The position numbers and the translations under genes were made by a program. A stretch of 64,000 bases of DNA from Apiotrichum sp. Y4204 (Eukaryota > Basidiomycota > Tremellomycetes > Trichosporonales > Trichosporonaceae): NCBI GenBank assembly GCA_025531455.1, contig JAMYHL010000012.1, forward strand, positions 186,001-250,000. Direction: 5' to 3'. Shown here in pieces: positions 54,899-64,000 of the stretch. The stretch's first letter is position 1. Each line of letters starts with the position of its first letter. The notes under the pieces were generated by a model. The model was not told the origin of the DNA, did no database searches, and saw nothing but the letters and a program-made list of their open reading frames with translations.

Positions 54899-57800
54899 CG
54901 TCGTGTGGGTGGAGTGGAGAACGGTGACAGGTTGGAGACGAGTTGGTGGCGGATTGAGGTGAGTTGAGGTGGAGGGTGGAGGACGTCGGTGGATCCTGGA
55001 GGGCTCTCAGCTGTAACGAGGTACTTGGTTGTTTTCATGAACATTTGCTCCTAATGCTCGAGAGTTCGATTCCCCAAGAGCCCACCGCGGCGACTTACAG
55101 TAAGAGAAAGGGTGAGACAGAATGGGAGCGTCGACGATGTCTCTGATGGCGTGGCCAAACGGGGTGGCAGTGAGAGAGCTCCTCATGAAGAATCAAAGAT
55201 TCTTAGCCTGCTATTTCATTCTTATTCGTGACCATCGTTGATCATCCACGACCTCACACCAGCTTACAAGCTTACACAACTTCTAGCACTCGCCGACCGC
55301 CAAGTCGTCCCTTTCCCTTGCTTCTAGCGTGCAAGACTTCACAAGCTCTTCGGAGCCTGAGTCAACAGTCCTCCCTCCACTCTACTGTCACAATCGTGAT
55401 GAAGCGACGTCTTTGCAAAAGCGCTCAGCATCAAATCGTCCAAAGAGCTCTCTGAGCCTCACGAACTGTTGAGCCCAAGTCCTCTACGTCCATTTCCCCC
55501 ATCCGAGCCAGATCGCGCCAGATCTCGCTAGGTTTGGGAACAAGTAAACAGCTCACCAGCCTTCATTGACGATCAGAAGAGAGCAGAATGAAGGTACAAG
55601 AAGAGCTGACGCTGCTCTCCCGAGCTGAGAATGGCAAACAACAAACACAAGTCCAGGAAGGCAGTGTCAACAATCCGGGCCCCGCTCACCCTATAGCCTG
55701 GCGTATATCTCCAGTGCTCCAATAAGCCAAGCGTGCAAGCAAGGCCTACCAGGAAGCAAGCCCTACCAGGAAGCACAACCTGTCCCGGATCGACCCGGGG
55801 GCCAGAACCAACCGTCAAAAGGCGGAGATTTCCTCGGCAGGGAAAAGTGGTGCACCTGACAGGTTGTCCAAGCCACCGACTCCCCGTGCTTAGAAACACC
55901 CGCCTCACCTGATGAGCTCCGATCTCTGAAGACTAACGGCCCACTATGACACTCGCGGCCCTCTTTCACGCGTGTCGAGCACATATCAAACAGCTTGATC
56001 CTTACGATTCCAGGACCGTATGATCGACGTCTCCTGAGTGACAACCCTCGTAAGGACACTGAACGACGCCAACGTTTGGCGTGCGTCGCTTATGCCGTCG
56101 GACGCTGACTGATAACTGACCGAATCTCGAGATACGATCGCATGGCAGGGCTGGCGGGATGCAGATTGTTCTTGATCTTCGCGTCCGTGTTTAGAGTTCG
56201 GCAAGCCCGCCAGAGACGGACAATGGGGAGATCCTTGCCCGGCCATGGGGCCAACTGACGGCATCGTACATACTGGACTGCCCGCCCGGCATACACCATC
56301 GCCGTGCCGCGATCCGGGTAGACCTTGTTTTGGGCGCGTTCACGTGGACTAAAGCTTGGTTTGTTTGGGTCTTCGATACCAGAACCACATGTTTTGGATG
56401 ACGGTCACAAGCTCACCGGGTGGAGCCAAATCACACACTGTTGTGCCCGAGGCAGGTCTGCGGATCAGCGGCACAGATACGGTTAGCTTCCTGAGATATC
56501 CTGGATGGACGTAACATCCAGTAGCGGGGAGCTAGCGCACGCGGAAACATGTCCGTTGTCTTCCCATGTCCATCACACGACAATTCATGTCCAACATTGC
56601 GCGGCCCCTACCAGCCAACGAGATCAGAATATCGCCATCACATGACAGCTATAGGGAGCACTCGTTTGGCATTGTCCCATGCTCGATCTGGTAGGGGATG
56701 TGGACGCGGTCATCGGGCTCCTATGCCGAGAGAGAGGTACCGCTGAAAAACCGGGCAGTATGCATCATCCGGGGAGAAACCTTGGGGAACCCAGAAGGAA
56801 CGGATGCCAGCAGCTCCAAACTCTTCCAAAACCCTGGTCCCGCTATGCTGGGCCGTTACGTTACCGGCGGCACCAACGTTTTGAACAAGGCACCACCACT
56901 GGGGACAGAAGCAGGATTGTGGAGCTGCTTGGCAGCTCGATCCTGTATGTGGGGTAGTTCTTCTGGCGAGTGGAGCTGATGAGCACACCCAGGGTAACGG
57001 CACTTGGAAGCAGGGGTGAGTAGGGATACGCGGCAGGGCATCAGGCTCCGAGTTGTTAAGGAATGCCCCGGAGTGCAGTTCGGAGCGGGAGACACTCACC
57101 CGGGGACACCTCCCGGGCATACTCGCCGCTATATCCCGTGTGTGATGATGAAGCGATGGGAGAATGGATGGGAAATGGGCGATCCGGGGAAGTAGGATCA
57201 CGGAAGTGTACAATGTCGGGTTCTGGAAGGTTTGTTTACGCCAACGGTGGCCGTGCCGGAGCCGCCGTCGCTTACTTGGACAGCGGGTCCGTGGAGCAAG
57301 TAGTAATGGCTGGCTGTTGGGATCTCCAATTCCATTGGCGGTAGGGCTACACGGGAAACACCAGCACATGGTCCGCTAGATTTACCGGGTGCGCGTAGAT
57401 CTACTCGGCAGCCTAATCGAGACAATGTCGCCTGGCCCGCTGACGAGAGACCGTCCCGGAGTGCACAAGTACTGTACGGTGTCGTGGTCGATCCTGCCGG
57501 AACAGCCGGAACTTTGATAGAATCCCGGTGGGCGGCGGATGCGTGCGCTGTGCCGTGAATCCGCAAAGTGGTCGTGAAGTGTGTCCCACACGAGCGTGGC
57601 CGCGGATATCCCGAGAACTGGCGCCTCACAACTGGAGCGGGTGTTGCTCGCCATCGCTCGGCTCCAAAGCAACAGTAACGGTGTCCTGGCACCCTGGGCA
57701 GCCTTTTGTTTACCAATGCGTTGTGCCGAGGTCACTGCAACGCAATTCACATAGACGCCGTTGCTGAACGCAGCTTACTTGTTCCCTGTCTTCGACCCAT

Positions 57801-59348
57801 GGCTCGGAATCGGAGCGGGGCCGGGTGTCGCTCGGGTTCCAGTTCCTAGCCATCCTAGATGTGACGGGACGAGGGTGCGTACGGAATTTCCGAGCTGTAA
57901 GTACATACAGTCCAGTGCAATACGGCAACGTGCAACTCAAAGCCAAGCCTGATACACCGTGTCTGATGACAACTGTTCTATGGATAGAACACTCACCACA
58001 CGCAGACCTGACCCGCGAAACAAGGTCATGGTTTGCCCTACCTGCGTCACTGTGTACCTCGTTGCTTGGGAAGAAACGAAATGGTAGTCTGCACCTAATC
58101 GGGATTGTCCCTGCCTCATTTCTCACCCCTCAGGTTGGCGGTGGGGTTACTCTTCGGACTGGGGGATGGCTGGGAGGACGGCACGGCGATGGGCATGATC
58201 TCAGTTGGGCCAACAGAGCACCCAAACACAGCACCCAAACACCACTGCCAATGGTTTGACAAGAACGAGAGCAACCCGGAGGATCGGTCTCCCGCCAGCT
58301 CCCAGGCCGACCCCGGGCCGAGTACTGACCAAAGCAAACAGTAAGCCTCTGAGGTATTGCATCTTGGCAGTAGTGTCGTTGATCATGGGCCTAGAATGCG
58401 CGGCGACGCCAGGGCATACTACACTTACGACAAACGGGCTCGGATGCACTCATGAGAGCTCTGCCCAAGCTGCTAACAGTGCACTGTGGGCGTTTGCATG
58501 GTCATGACGCAGACATACATACAGTGACAAGTGCTTCGTGGGGACCATTGTTATGTCACTGTCGGGCATGTAGCACTTGTTGTTGGGAACCGAACAACCC
58601 AGATCAGGGCGAAAGCACGACGCGTTGAGGGCATTCGTTGCTGAATCCGGCAGGTACGATCGCGGTTTCTGTGCGTTCTGGAGAGATGAATCTCTGGATT
58701 CCTGACGTTTTATGTCATGTTCCATAATCGGGCGAGCATGCGGGAACCACCAAACATAATAGGATTCGAGCCGTTCTGCAGGTTCTGTTCCTGTAGCCGG
58801 AATGTTTCAGCGAGTAGCGTACTGTAGCAGGATCCGCAGGCCGACAGCTTACTGGCCAAATCTCGGTCACGATAACGGCACCGGAACACGTCGGATAATA
58901 AGCTTGGTCCAACATCCGCGACCTTGACGTACCTCTCCCGGTACCCTGGCTGGTGGTCACTCCCGCTTTGCTAACTAGCGTGCCTCTCCCGGTCGTCATG
59001 GAAGACTTTGCGAGCGGGCAATGCGGTGGGTCCACAACTTCTTGAACAGGCAATACCTCTACAACGTCCTGAGAATGAGCGCACAAGTCCTCGACAGAGA
59101 CGGCGAGTGGGCATGATGTTGATGCTAAGACATTGTTGAGGACATCCATTGTGGCACTACACACAAGAGCAATCACTGTGCTCGATGCCCGAGTTTCTCA
59201 GAGGGACCACCGTGAACACACCCAGAGGACAGGCAACTAATCTTCCCATGATGGTCGGAAAGAGGCTCCTTTTCGTGTATAAAAGGCGACCGCCTCGCAG
59301 TCTCTTCTCACCATCCGGCAACAACTTCTCTCTCCGACATCCGACAAC
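54899..59348. other. Longest gene-poor region of the window (about 4.4 kb)
   Basis: No frame longer than about 220 codons, no splice-joined family motif, and base composition closer to even than in the genes. A tRNA-like remnant is noted at 55001-55084. A short direct repeat (CTACCAGGAAGCA twice) lies at about 55746-55779. A 153-codon leftward frame (58715-59176) was examined and not supported. The last 100 nt hold the promoter of the secreted protein. Confidence 0.5.
59278..59284 (+). promoter_or_regulatory. TATA box of the secreted Cys-rich protein
   Basis: TATAAAA, 65 nt upstream of the ATG at 59349, followed by a C/A-rich leader ending CGACAACATG. A strong, well-placed core promoter. Confidence 0.7.
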
Positions 59349-60161
59349 ATGAAGTTCTCGACCGCCCTCATCCTTGCCCCCATCGCCGTTATGGCCGCTC
59401 CGGCCCTCGAGGAGCGTGCCCTCCAGGGTAACGAGCAGAACACCGCCATCAAGCTCGACAGCCTTGCTCGTGGCTCGAAGATCACCCTCGACGACGCTTC
59501 TGCCACCTACGTCGGCCAGGAGAACTCCAGCGACATTTCGATGTTCCAAATCAACCAGGACCCCAACTCGGTCTTCTCTCTCGTCGCTACCCAGGGCGAG
59601 GCTCTCCCTTCCAAGGGCTGGAACCCCTGGGGCAAGATGGGCATCCAGCGGAACGGTCTCTGCGACATCTGCACCGACGACACCCGCAAGCAGAGGCGTT
59701 CCCTCGAGGAGCGCTCTAACCAGGAGCGCACCTTCCTCTTCATCAAGCTCCTCTTCGGCTTCAAGAAGAAGCTCTGGGGCTGGTGCGACTGGAACTGGTC
59801 CAAGCCCTCGTACCCCTCCGGCTGCCTTGAGGGCTACCCTCCCAGCGGCTGCGTTTGGGTTGGTCACGGTGGCCACCAGTGCTCGGTTGGCGACCACGGT
59901 TACATCCACTACCCCCAGATTCCCAACATCGGATGGGACAACGGCTTTGGCGGCAAGTACTGCGGCTCCCACAAGGGCATCCAGTACTGGTACTGGGCCA
60001 AGAGCCGCACCGTCTGCCCCATCAACATCAAGAAGGGCTGGAAGCGCCCCGGCTGCAGCGTCCACGGCGGCGGCCAGCAGAAGCCCCCCATCTGCTCGAC
60101 TTGCAGCGACAACACCGGCTACTGGGACAGCAACGACTGGGCCACCACCAACAAGTACTAA
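59349..60161 (+). CDS. Secreted cysteine- and tryptophan-rich protein (270 aa, orphan)
   Basis: Single exon. MKFSTALILAPIAVMAAPA is a clear signal peptide with cleavage likely after A17-A19. A Ser/Thr-bearing propeptide-like region follows, with one NSS sequon (residues 59-61). C105-x2-C108 precedes a dibasic KQRR at 114-117, a candidate Kex2 site. The rest holds nine more cysteines (146, 159, 168, 178, 205, 223, 236, 249, 252) in a Gly/Trp/Tyr/Lys-rich sequence, ending with a second C-x2-C. Codon use is strongly biased to CTC, GTC, AAG and GGC, as in highly expressed genes. No enzyme motif or known domain is recognised. A disulfide-stabilised extracellular or wall-associated protein is inferred; effector or antimicrobial roles would be speculation. 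Confidence 0.8.
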   Translation: MKFSTALILAPIAVMAAPALEERALQGNEQNTAIKLDSLARGSKITLDDASATYVGQENSSDISMFQINQDPNSVFSLVATQGEALPSKGWNPWGKMGIQRNGLCDICTDDTRKQRRSLEERSNQERTFLFIKLLFGFKKKLWGWCDWNWSKPSYPSGCLEGYPPSGCVWVGHGGHQCSVGDHGYIHYPQIPNIGWDNGFGGKYCGSHKGIQYWYWAKSRTVCPINIKKGWKRPGCSVHGGGQQKPPICSTCSDNTGYWDSNDWATTNKY

Positions 60162-61139
60162 GCCACTCGTTCTCCGAGCCGCTCGTAGTGCGCTCCTCCA
60201 CAATCGGATTCGCCCCGGCGCTTTCGCTCTCGAACACTCTCGCATCAAGGACTCCCGTATCCTCACTCCCCGAAGGACTATGATATTCTTCCACAGTCAC
60301 TATAGTGCATAGGACTGCTTTGGCATTATGCTTTTATATTTTGATGATCATTGCTTTCTCTTGACATTGCTGCGAACGGCTTTGGTTTGCTAAAATGTCC
60401 CGAGTGCCACAGTACAACTATACATTCCGCGAGAACATACATACATGCTCATTCTGCAAGTGCCTGACAGCAGTCGTGGTGCCTTGGATGACCATTACCT
60501 TTGGACAAGGTCACATTTCATCCGCAACGAAAAGGACCTCCGTCAATATTCCATACCCTCAAGCCGGGCTTCCCGACGTCACGCCATGCCGTAAGTACTA
60601 CTACAACGTCGCCCTCGGAATTATGTTCATGACGGCCAACATGATCTTCGGTGGTTCTCGCCTCAAGTGGGGGAAGCAGTTATGAGGCTCGGCACATATC
60701 CTTTCCCTGCCTAGTCCAATTTTTCTGCGATCATATCTGTGTTTTGAACTAAGTCCCGGATTCGGGGACGATGGAGTGCGACTATGATCAATCGCCTTCT
60801 GAGCCCAGGAATCCTTCTGTAGGGCGACACCGAGATTCAGCCAACGCAGCCTAGGCTCGAAAGTACAAGTTCGAGACTCCAAACATTCAGGAAAAGGCAA
60901 TGGAAGACAACAAGAAACGGGAGTGGCGTACACGGGAACGGGTGATTGACGCGTTGAATTGTTCCAGACGACAGCCGTGCAGGGCAGACGATCGGCAACA
61001 GCCGTGGCGGGACTCTGAACGGGGCGCCTTCTACCGCTAGAAGATGTCCATGACCGAGTCGGGGCCCAAGGAGGTAGATGACGATGATGTTGGTAGCTCT
61101 GATCTCTTGCTGCTTTCTGTTGCATCTGCAGGTCGCGAG

Positions 61140-61225
61140 TTTTTTTTTTTTTTGTTTTTTTTTTTTTTTTCTTTTTCTTTTTTTGTTCTTCTTTATTTTT
61201 TTTTCTTTTTTTTTCTCTTGTTGGT
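61140..61225 (+). repeat. T-rich low-complexity tract
   Basis: About 86 nt almost entirely thymine with scattered C and G, including runs of 16 and 18 T. It reads as poly-lysine on the minus strand, which explains an otherwise long leftward frame there. Confidence 0.8.
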
Positions 61226-62218
61226 GACAGATCCATGGAGTACTTTTCTGGTTGTTTTGATTCTTTTCTTAATCTTCTGTTCTTCTTTCACTTCGTGTAT
61301 TTTCTCTGCTCATTACTTGTGCGTCCTTGTGAGCCATGTCTCTTCTCTTTCGCTATCTCATTACCATCTATGTATACTTGAACGCCCTTGAATGGCCCAG
61401 CATGTCAGTCAGTGAGTGGACGCAATGTTCAAAGGTCACTGAAAGAAGTAAGCGGCTCACAACGGCAAGTGACGGTTTCCGAGTAGATCACACACTGTTC
61501 TGACCTGTTTGACATTTGGATCTCAACTGCTTTGGTGGAAATGCGTGCTGACTTACCCTCTAATGCTTCTGACCATTGAGTAGGACGCCATAGCACGCCT
61601 CCGCATCGTTGGCCCGCATCACCCACTCGACACCATGCAGACTGAATGAGTGCTGCGTGTCGTCGTATTCTCACCTTGGTTCCGAGGCGCAAGATCTCGA
61701 CTTTGTCTCTGCATCTCTCGGAAGCTCTCCAAACCACATTCCGCGCCCCCAAGACATGGGCGGCTCGGTAGCCAGCGGTTCCCACGGCAATGAATTGCTT
61801 GCTCATCAACGGTCTTTGGTTCCAGACAAAACTGTTTCAGTCTTTGGCCAAGGTACCGGCCCGTCCACTCACGCCCCATCCACCTCTACTGTGATCTTTT
61901 GCTTCTGCTGCTTCTGACAGTCACAGCGTGAACCACGCGTGCAGATCTTGAGAGGCGTCCTGGATCAATTGAACAGAGGGCCGCGACCACGCCTGTTCGC
62001 ATCCTTTGGCCCTTTGCTGTACAGCTGTACAGAATCGTAATGGGGCACGGCCAGTCGTTCAAACCTCTCTCCGTGTCGGATGGGGACTGGTCACTTCATG
62101 GGACCATCCTCACAGATTCGCCGAGGCCGAGCCAACTGTTACAAATGCAAACTTGGTAACCTTATCCGCATGACGTCGATCGCGGAATGCTGTTGTCCAT
62201 GTCAACCATCTCGAGAGC

Positions 62219-62225
62219 TATATAA
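62219..62225 (+). promoter_or_regulatory. TATA box of the MDR oxidoreductase gene
   Basis: TATATAA, 55 nt upstream of the ATG at 62280, followed by a C/A-rich leader ending TTCTACAATG. Confidence 0.65.
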
Positions 62226-62279
62226 GCTGATCTACCCACTCGAGCACATCCACACTGCCAATTTCCCACTCATTCTACA

Positions 62280-63305
62280 ATGTCTGCCGACTCGTCCAGC
62301 ACCGACCTCCCGAAGCGCATCAAAGCGGTGTTGCAGCCGGATGTCCTCTCCACCGCCCTCATCGAGCTCACCATCACCTGCCCCGAGCCCACTGGCACCG
62401 ACTACCTTGTGCAAGTGAAGGCGACCTCGCCATGCCTTCGCGAGCGCACCTGGCCCGCGCTGTATCCCGACCTCTTTCCCCCCGGCTCCCTCCGCATTCC
62501 AGGAACGGAAGGTGCCGGTGTCATTGTCGGCCCCACGCCAGCCGGTGGCGCATTCAAGATTGGCGAAGAGGTGTTCTACCGCACTGATGCGTGGATACCC
62601 GGATCAATGTGCGAGTACACTGTCGTTCCCGCCAAGTATCTCGCCCCGAAGCCTGCATCTCTTTCATGGACCGAGGCGGCAGCGACTCCCCTCTCGGCGC
62701 TCACCGCGTGGCAGGGTCTCTTTGAGCACGGCACGCTCGACCCCGCCGCAATCACCGGCGACCCCACGGCGCGTGAGAAGAATGCCACGCAGCGTGTCCT
62801 TGTGACCGGGGCGTCAGGTGCGGTCGGTAGCTGGGCGGTGCGATTCGCCCACGCAGCGGGCGCGGGCGCAGTCGTTGCTGTGTGCAGTGGGTCAAAAAGC
62901 GACATAGCCCGCGAATCTGGCGCATCCGAGATCATAGACTACACGTCCACAAACGTAGTCCAGTGGATTGCAGCCGACACGTCGCGCAAGGTCGACGTGG
63001 TCCTCGACTGTGCGGGAGCGAACCTCGACAGGTACTGGACGGCGGTGAAGCCCGGTGGACGGTTCCTCTCCGTCGTCGGGGATCCCAGCGAGTCTCGGCC
63101 TGTGTATGCGGATTCATCCACGATTGGCAAGTGGTTCCTCGTCGAGCCGCGTGGCACCGACCTCAAAGTCATCGCCGACCTCGTTGATGCGAACGGGTGG
63201 AAGCCGCTTATCGACAGCGTGGTGCCGTTTGAGCAGTTTGCGGCGGCGTTCGACAAGGTCGACTCGGGCAAGACCAAGGGCAAAGTTGTCATTACCGTTC
63301 CCTAG
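62280..63305 (+). CDS. MDR-superfamily quinone oxidoreductase/enoyl reductase-like protein
   Basis: Single exon, 341 aa, normal for the family. The GroES-like half includes IPGTEGAGVIVGPTPAGGAF and KIGEEVFYRTDAWIPGSMCE. The cofactor half begins LSWTEAAATPLSALTAWQGL and carries the Rossmann motif RVLVTGASGAVGSWAVRFAH (A-S-G-x-V-G, NADPH type). SGASEIIDYTSTNVVQWIAA, DVVLDCAGANLDRYWTAVKP and PLIDSVVPFEQFAAAFDKVD complete the expected order, ending GKTKGKVVITVP. The zinc-binding cysteines and the H-E pair of zinc ADHs are absent, so it belongs to the zinc-free quinone reductase/ETR branch. Its natural substrate is unknown. No presequence; probably cytosolic. Confidence 0.86.
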   Translation: MSADSSSTDLPKRIKAVLQPDVLSTALIELTITCPEPTGTDYLVQVKATSPCLRERTWPALYPDLFPPGSLRIPGTEGAGVIVGPTPAGGAFKIGEEVFYRTDAWIPGSMCEYTVVPAKYLAPKPASLSWTEAAATPLSALTAWQGLFEHGTLDPAAITGDPTAREKNATQRVLVTGASGAVGSWAVRFAHAAGAGAVVAVCSGSKSDIARESGASEIIDYTSTNVVQWIAADTSRKVDVVLDCAGANLDRYWTAVKPGGRFLSVVGDPSESRPVYADSSTIGKWFLVEPRGTDLKVIADLVDANGWKPLIDSVVPFEQFAAAFDKVDSGKTKGKVVITVP

Positions 63306-64000
63306 GCGTGGGAGTTTGATACATGTACGACCACACAACACACAAATGGAGGGTAGCACCGGGGCAGAATGTGATGCAGTATTACGACCATTCCCAACGT
63401 GTGGGATGCTGATATTTGGGCTCGCTGGATTGGGATAAAGTTGGAACTGAATTGCGACGTGTCTTGCTCGGTACCGACAGACCGGCAACAAGGAACGTGT
63501 ACAGAACGATAGGAACCGGTAGGAACCACCATGAGGCACGGGGTCCTATCCCACAGCCAAGGGATTCGGTTGCGCGACGCGTGATAAGAATAGCACAATA
63601 AGGATAGCACATCAACGCTTCACCAAGACCGTGTCGTGCCTCTTCACTACTCGGGCGCAAGGGATCACTCGTAGACACGCAACTTAAAAGCACACTGTCA
63701 CGTCCACTGTTCAGGGCCAACGCAGTCGTGGATTACATTTGGGTACATCATGGCTTTGGCCATGTGTCGCAGGACGATGCCACCGCCACCTAGCCTTCTG
63801 TGGCGAGAGTACAGTACAGTAGATGCCGCGGTCACGGCTGTTGTGGGGTGCCAAGATCGCTACCTCTGCCATGCGCACGCTGACCGATGCCTTTACCCCA
63901 GATCTCCGTCATTCCCATTGAATTTACTCCATTCTCCCATTCCCATGGCTGGCTTTCCCACCTCTGCAGTCCTCAGTGATGTCCTTTAATCTCTACCGGA
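63306..64000. other. Intergenic to window end
   Basis: 3' region of the MDR enzyme. A C/T-rich stretch at about 63890-63960 with an ATG at 63945 might be the start of another gene running off the window, but too little is visible to call it. Confidence 0.35.

Larger units (their letters stand above)
60162..62279. other. Intergenic with long T-rich tract (about 2.1 kb)
   Basis: 3' region of the secreted protein, then a T-rich low-complexity tract (61140-61225) and the promoter of the MDR enzyme. A 96-codon frame at 60395-60685 has no family support. Nothing else supportable. Confidence 0.45.

Noticed and set aside
58715..59176. 153-codon leftward frame divergent from the secreted protein
   Set aside because: No family match, no TATA or splice support, and an arginine/serine-rich end; could be chance in a gene-free region.
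60395..60685. 96-codon rightward frame after the secreted protein
   Set aside because: No recognisable family, no promoter element; composition not distinctive.
60601..61236. 211-codon leftward frame with a poly-lysine N-terminus
   Set aside because: Its first third is just the T-rich tract read on the other strand, and the rest has no family or splice support.
1..64000. CRISPR arrays, insertion sequences, rRNA genes or intact transposons
   Set aside because: No direct-repeat array, no terminal inverted repeats with a transposase, no reverse transcriptase or integrase motif, and no rRNA stretch was seen; the gene structures are eukaryotic.

Overview
The window looks like nuclear DNA of a basidiomycetous yeast, most likely a tremellomycete of the Trichosporonales type; this is inferred from style and not from a database match. 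It is GC-rich. Its genes are cut by many short introns, mostly 35-60 nt, with GTGAGT/GTAAGT donors and CTGAC-like branch sites 5-15 nt before CAG. It also carries a nuclear tRNA gene with an intron. Most multi-exon models below were spliced by eye. Each keeps an open frame through every junction and usually restores a family motif across it.

Layout. 0-4 kb: 3' end of COQ10 (+), converging on a Zn2Cys6 regulator (-). 5.6-11.3 kb: an orphan-rich stretch with two members of a small two-exon protein family, a KDSK-repeat mini-protein, a 464-aa orphan with a frameshifted partial copy upstream, and a divergent LamB/YcsF (PxpA-like) protein. 13.3-14.9 kb: an AAAP amino-acid permease. 16.9-17.2 kb: a third member of the small family. 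18-22 kb: a CoA-binding Rossmann protein, a disordered PG/K-rich protein and an SPF30/SMNDC1-like Tudor splicing factor. 25.3-34 kb: an ACSS3/PrpE-like acyl-CoA synthetase with a mitochondrial presequence, a Dal5-type MFS transporter, the SNARE Bet1 and a DHDPS-family aldolase. 34-40 kb: an eleven-exon Zn2Cys6/Fungal_trans regulator and a ten-exon M20 carboxypeptidase (CPS1-like). 42-46 kb: an intronless orphan with a proline-rich tail and an uncharacterised multi-pass membrane protein. 47.9-53 kb: 6-phosphofructokinase, a polyol-type zinc dehydrogenase and tRNA-Ala(AGC). 53-55 kb: arginyl-tRNA-protein transferase ATE1. 59-64 kb: a TATA-driven secreted cysteine-rich protein and an MDR quinone-oxidoreductase-like enzyme.

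There is no single pathway cluster. Housekeeping genes (COQ10, SPF30, BET1, PFK, ATE1) alternate with nutrient uptake and catabolism genes (amino-acid permease, MFS carrier, carboxypeptidase, aldolase, polyol dehydrogenase, acyl-CoA synthetase) and lineage-restricted orphans. Long gene-poor spacers lie at 11.3-13.3, 14.9-16.9, 22.0-25.3, 39.9-42.3, 45.7-47.9 and 54.9-59.3 kb. The least explained material is the three-copy small-protein family, the orphan with its decayed copy, and the secreted cysteine-rich protein.
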